Positions 7,120 to 10,221 of a DNA stretch of 10,221 bases are shown here, one piece after another; position 1 is the first letter of the stretch, and every line of letters starts with the position of its first letter. Where the stretch lies: positions 1 through 10,221 of the forward strand of contig JANQUM010000072.1 in the NCBI GenBank assembly GCA_030731175.1, given 5' to 3'. The DNA comes from Spirosomataceae bacterium (lineage in GTDB: Bacteria > Bacteroidota > Bacteroidia > Cytophagales > Spirosomataceae). The notes below the pieces were generated by a model that made no database searches, was not told the origin of the DNA, and saw nothing but the letters and a program-made list of their open reading frames with translations. A program made the translations under genes and the position numbers.

Positions 7120-7143
7120 ATTGCAGAAACCAAGGACTAAAAC

Positions 7144-7944
7144 CTACTTATCTCCCGCATTTTTCAGCTGCGAATCCATGCTATTTACGGGTATTTTTCC
7201 TTGAACGCTCCACGCTCCGTCAACGTAAAAAAGTTGACCGCTAACGTATGAAGAATCGTCAGAAGCGAGGAAAACGGCGGGACCAATCATTTCTTCGGGT
7301 TCGGCGGTTCTGCCAAGTGGAATCATATTTCCCCAATTGGTTTTGTAGTCGGGGTCTTCTTGTAAATTTCGTTCTACGTTTACCGGTCCCGGCCCAAAAG
7401 TATTTACCCGAATATTATACGGAGCAAGTTCAACGGCCATTTGCTCTGACATGGCGTGAATGCCGCCTTTACTCGTCGAATAAGCAATCAGGTTTTTAAC
7501 GCTCAAAGCGGCACAAATAGTAGAAACATTGATGATGCTTCCACCGCCGTTTTTACGCATGATTTTGGCAGCTTCGATAGAGCAGAAAAGCGTCCCTTTC
7601 AAATTCACACCCATCACTTTATCGAATATTTCTTCCGTCGTTTCAAAGAAATCACTCCAGCCAGTTATTCCCGCATTATTTACTAAAATATCGAGCTTGC
7701 CGTACACTTTTTCAATCTGACGAAACATTGTTTTGATTTCGTCAACACGAGAAATATCGGCGTAAATCACGGATGACTTTCTACCCATTTCCCGAATTTC
7801 AGCAGCAACTTCCTCGGCGTAATCGCTTCCCGCTAATTCGTTGATGATTACATCCGCACCTTCACGAGCAAAACCCAAAGCAATTGCTTTTCCAATGCCA
7901 CGTCCGGCTCCCGTAATAAGGGCAGTTTTGTTTTTTAAACGCAT
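7144..7944 (-). CDS. SDR family oxidoreductase with Thr at the catalytic Ser position
   Basis: Cytosolic NAD(P)-dependent short-chain dehydrogenase/reductase of 266 residues with a Rossmann fold. Seen are the cofactor motif TGAGRGIG (11-18), NNAG (89-92), Asn114 in the NLKG segment, and YSTSK with Tyr155 and Lys159. The strand-2 end reads ADVIINE, placing acidic Glu36 where NAD-preferring members have Asp or Glu. The position 13 residues before the catalytic Tyr, normally Ser, is Thr142 (INVSTICAA); Ser141 is next to it. After the usual C-terminal SGQLFYVDGAWS there is an extra tail of about 20 residues (247-266). Overall it resembles 3-oxoacyl-ACP-reductase or glucose-1-dehydrogenase-type SDRs, so the substrate cannot be assigned. 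It lies 107 bases downstream of another SDR on the same strand and is probably co-transcribed. ATG at 7944 directly precedes the first beta strand. Confidence 0.92.
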   Translation of the reverse strand: MRLKNKTALITGAGRGIGKAIALGFAREGADVIINELAGSDYAEEVAAEIREMGRKSSVIYADISRVDEIKTMFRQIEKVYGKLDILVNNAGITGWSDFFETTEEIFDKVMGVNLKGTLFCSIEAAKIMRKNGGGSIINVSTICAALSVKNLIAYSTSKGGIHAMSEQMAVELAPYNIRVNTFGPGPVNVERNLQEDPDYKTNWGNMIPLGRTAEPEEMIGPAVFLASDDSSYVSGQLFYVDGAWSVQGKIPVNSMDSQLKNAGDK

Positions 7945-7953
7945 AAGCGGTTT

Positions 7954-7980
7954 GAGCTATTAGTCGATAGCTTTTAGCTC
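7954..7980 (-). promoter_or_regulatory. Alternative hairpins in the leader of the downstream SDR gene
   Basis: Read on the minus strand, GAGCTA (7980-7975) can pair with TAGCTC (7959-7954), or AGCTAT (7972-7967) with ATAGCT (7960-7955). Both use the same 3' arm, so the folds exclude each other. The element ends 9 bases before the SDR start codon at 7944, close enough to affect ribosome access. A regulatory role is inference. Confidence 0.35.
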
Positions 7981-8051
7981 TTTGATTAGTTGAAGTTGTG
8001 AACAATAATTCGGCAACAAATACACGACTAAATTCTATAAATTTTTTACTA

Positions 8052-8825
8052 TCAATTATTTAACTTAACAAAACCACCATCCAGCAAATAATCACAACCG
8101 GTTAAGAAAGCGGCTTCATCAGAGGCAAGGTAAACCGCAAGAGCCGCAACCTCAGATGCTTTTGCCATTCTGCCAATAGGCTGCGTATTTGATAGTTTCT
8201 CAAACATTTCCGTCTCCTTCCCAGGGTAGTTTTTTGCGATAAAACCATCCACAAAAGGCGTGTGCACACGTGCGGGTGAAATGCTATTGCACCGAATATT
8301 TTCGTTGACGTAATCTTTCGCAACTTGCATGGTCATGGTAAAGATGGCACCTTTGCTCATGGAATAAGCAAAACGCTCAGGTATCCCGACGGTTGCCGCA
8401 ACAGAAACCATATTGATTATCACGCCGCCACCGTTAATTTTAAAATGCGGAATAATGGCATTGATGCAGTTGTAAACTCCCTTGATATTTACGGCGTAAA
8501 TCCTATCCAAATCTTCTTCGGTGGTGCTTTCGGCAGTTCCTACGTGACCAATTCCTGCGTTGTTGATTAAAATATCTATCGGTTTTACGCTCACGATTTT
8601 ATCAATGACTTGTCGCACCCGTTTTTGATCAGAGACGTTCACTTTATGCACGTAGGCTTGCCCGCCGTTGGCAATAATCAAATCGGCTTCCCGCTCAGCA
8701 CGGTCGATATCCAATTCAAAAATATGCACCGTAGCTCCTTGAAGGGCGTATTTTCGGGAAATTTCTAAACCGATGCCGCTGGCTCCGCCCGTTACCACGG
8801 CCACTTTATTTGTTAGCTTAAACAT
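8052..8825 (-). CDS. SDR family oxidoreductase (complete catalytic set)
   Basis: Cytosolic short-chain dehydrogenase/reductase of 257 residues, a typical length. The glycine motif is TGGASGIG (12-19), NNAG is at 88-91, Asn113 is in NIKG, Ser141 is in INMVS, and Tyr154 and Lys158 are in YSMSK, so the full Asn-Ser-Tyr-Lys tetrad is present. Strand 2 ends in ATVHIFELD, with Glu37 (and Asp39) favouring NAD(H) over NADP(H). The C-terminus TGCDYLLDGGFVKLNN is normal for the family. The sequence recalls sugar or sugar-acid dehydrogenases of the SDR family, but that is only an impression. It is the first gene of a leftward pair with the 7144-7944 SDR. The two differ widely in sequence (VHIFELD against VIINELA; INMVS against INVST), so they are not a recent duplication and probably have different substrates. 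It starts 144 bases from the divergent TonB-dependent receptor. Confidence 0.92.
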   Translation of the reverse strand: MFKLTNKVAVVTGGASGIGLEISRKYALQGATVHIFELDIDRAEREADLIIANGGQAYVHKVNVSDQKRVRQVIDKIVSVKPIDILINNAGIGHVGTAESTTEEDLDRIYAVNIKGVYNCINAIIPHFKINGGGVIINMVSVAATVGIPERFAYSMSKGAIFTMTMQVAKDYVNENIRCNSISPARVHTPFVDGFIAKNYPGKETEMFEKLSNTQPIGRMAKASEVAALAVYLASDEAAFLTGCDYLLDGGFVKLNN

Positions 8826-8969
8826 ATAATCTTCTGTTATAGTAAGGTTGTGACGTAAAGATAAAACTTCGCACCAAAATAGCTGTTTGATTAGTAAAAA
8901 TAATCCTCCCCTAAAACTTTAAAGACCTCCGTTGGTTGTAGAGAAAGCATTTAATTACACCTCATTTAC
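8826..8969. promoter_or_regulatory. Divergent promoter region between SDR pair and TonB receptor
   Basis: The 144 bases must contain promoters for the leftward SDR pair and the rightward receptor. A TTTG lies at 8886-8889 on the plus strand, but about 20 bases downstream the sequence does not match TAnnTTTG. On the minus strand TATCTTTA resembles TAnnTTTG but is only 11 bases from the nearest TTTG. I see no clear operator palindrome, so promoter positions stay unassigned. Confidence 0.3.
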
Positions 8970-10221
8970 ATGAAATCTTTCAGCTTTAAATTATCACTTC
9001 TTGTACTTCTTTTCCCTACTATTCTATTTGCCCAAAATACTGGAGTGGTGCAAGGAAAAATAGTTGACCGCAAAACGCAGGAAGCCCTTATTGGGGTTAC
9101 AATCTCGGTTGAAAAAACGCAAATTGCTACCCAAACCGATATTGACGGAAAATTTGTTTTGAGCAATATCCCGACCGGAAGTTATAACTTAAAAGCAACG
9201 TACATTGGTTACGAGCCGCTAACGAAATTCAACGTAAATGTCACCTCTGGAAACGCGAACATTCTCACGTTTGAAATGAACGACGCTACCACCGAACTTG
9301 CTGGAGTTGAAATTGTTGTAAATCGCTCCATATCAGTCGCTTCAACCGAAACCCCTAATTCAATTCAAAAACTTTCGGTGGAAGAAATCAAGAACAATCC
9401 CGGCGGAAATTTTGATATTTCACGCGTAATTTCGGTGCTGCCCGGCGTGGGCGGAACGGCGGGTTCGGTTGGTGGTTTTAGAAACGATTTAATTATCCGC
9501 GGTGGCGGACCAAACGAAAACGTTTTCTATTTAGACGGTATCGAAATTCCGGTAATAAATCACTTCGCTACGCAGGGTGCTTCGGGTGGACCCACGGGTA
9601 TTTTGAACGTCTCGTTTATTGAAGACGCTACGCTTTCGTCGAGTAGTTTTAACGCCCGATATGACAACGCTCTTTCGTCGGTTTTACAATTTAAACAACG
9701 GGATGGCAACTCAGAGCGTGTGCAAGGAAACGTGCGATTAAGTGCCACCGAAGTTGCAGGAACGCTTGAGGGACCACTTTCTAAGGATAAAAATACGACA
9801 TTCTTGGCTTCGGTGAGACGCTCGTATTTACAGCTGCTTTTCTCGGCAATTGATTTACCCATTCGTCCGAATTACTGGGATTTTCAATATAAAGTGACCC
9901 GAAAAATTAATAAGAAAACGACGCTGACGGCAATCGGCGTTGGAGCAATTGATGATTTTTCATTTGGCGTTCCGAAAGAATCATCTCCCGAAAAAGAATA
10001 CGTTTTACGCTCTAATCCGCTGATTAATCAGTGGAATTATACCGTTGGGTTTTCGTTGAAACGTTTACTCGAAAACGGTTTTATGGATGTTTCAGTGAGC
10101 CGTAATATGTTTGACAACAGATTAGATCGGTTTGAAGACGGCATCGAACAAGAGTCAAACCGCGTATTGGGAAGTACTTCGCAAGAAATTGAAAATAAGC
10201 TCCGTGTAAACGTCAACAAAT
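8970..10221 (+). CDS. TonB-dependent receptor, N-terminal part (runs off right edge)
   Basis: Outer-membrane receptor for energy-dependent uptake; 417 residues are visible and the barrel continues beyond the window (full members are about 750-850 residues). A signal peptide (1-21, likely cut at LFA|QN) leads to a carboxypeptidase-D-regulatory-like domain (about 27-105: GVVQGKIVDRKTQEALIGVT, IPTGSYNLKATYIGYEPL). The plug (about 125-240) shows the TonB-plug patterns SRVISVLPGVGG, NDLIIRGGGPNENVFYLDGI, GPTGILNVSFIEDATLSSSS and FNARYDNALSSVLQF. The barrel starts near 245, with ASVRRSYLQLLFSAIDLPIRPNYWDFQYK typical of the Bacteroidota receptor type without a SusD partner. The ligand is unknown. 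Its divergent arrangement with two SDRs suggests, but does not prove, a shared substrate or regulator. ATG at 8970 begins the signal peptide. Confidence 0.92.
   Translation, partial: MKSFSFKLSLLVLLFPTILFAQNTGVVQGKIVDRKTQEALIGVTISVEKTQIATQTDIDGKFVLSNIPTGSYNLKATYIGYEPLTKFNVNVTSGNANILTFEMNDATTELAGVEIVVNRSISVASTETPNSIQKLSVEEIKNNPGGNFDISRVISVLPGVGGTAGSVGGFRNDLIIRGGGPNENVFYLDGIEIPVINHFATQGASGGPTGILNVSFIEDATLSSSSFNARYDNALSSVLQFKQRDGNSERVQGNVRLSATEVAGTLEGPLSKDKNTTFLASVRRSYLQLLFSAIDLPIRPNYWDFQYKVTRKINKKTTLTAIGVGAIDDFSFGVPKESSPEKEYVLRSNPLINQWNYTVGFSLKRLLENGFMDVSVSRNMFDNRLDRFEDGIEQESNRVLGSTSQEIENKLRVNVNK

Noticed and set aside
7120..7143. A bidirectional terminator between the convergent MORN and SDR genes
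   Set aside because: The 24-base gap shows no inverted repeat with a T-run on either strand.
7456..7720. Plus-strand open frames opposite the SDR gene
   Set aside because: They are antisense to highly conserved SDR motifs (NNAG, YSTSK), and their products look like reverse-strand noise.

Overview
The window reads as chromosomal DNA from a member of the Bacteroidota, most likely of the order Cytophagales. The support is an outer-membrane beta-barrel protein and a TonB-dependent receptor that both carry an N-terminal carboxypeptidase-D-regulatory-like domain, a LytS/YehU-type histidine kinase with the QINPHFLFNTLNN signature, three consecutive surface-type lipoproteins, and A/T-rich leaders without clear Shine-Dalgarno sites. 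The genus cannot be told from the sequence.

Layout. (1) Positions 1-1042, minus strand: a sensor histidine kinase, open at the left edge and probably missing only its last few residues. (2) 1306-3843, plus strand: a complete 845-residue TonB-receptor-like outer membrane protein, divergent from the kinase, with a good intrinsic terminator at 3890-3924. The 263-base spacer holds degenerate repeats with a 20-21 base period. (3) About 4108-7119, plus strand: a cassette of three predicted lipoproteins, namely a YHYH-domain protein, a DUF3500 protein with a histidine-rich C-terminus, and a MORN-repeat (YwqK-like) protein. It is visibly more A/T-rich than its flanks, and its spacers contain inverted and direct repeats. 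(4) 7144-8825, minus strand: two different classical short-chain dehydrogenases/reductases (SDRs), probably co-transcribed. (5) 8970 to the right edge, plus strand: the N-terminal 417 residues of a second TonB-dependent receptor, divergent from the SDR pair.

How the genes may work together. The kinase and the divergent outer-membrane protein fit a common Bacteroidota arrangement in which a LytS-type kinase and a LytTR response regulator (expected just beyond the left edge) sit beside an outer-membrane protein of this type. The SDR pair and the divergent receptor could form an uptake and oxidation unit for a small organic substrate, but nothing here identifies the substrate. The lipoprotein cassette is the least understood part. 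All three proteins should be exported and lipid-anchored. Two carry histidine clusters that could bind metal, and the composition differs from the neighbours, so it may be a transferred functional unit of unknown role.

No tRNA, rRNA, CRISPR array, transposase or phage gene was seen.
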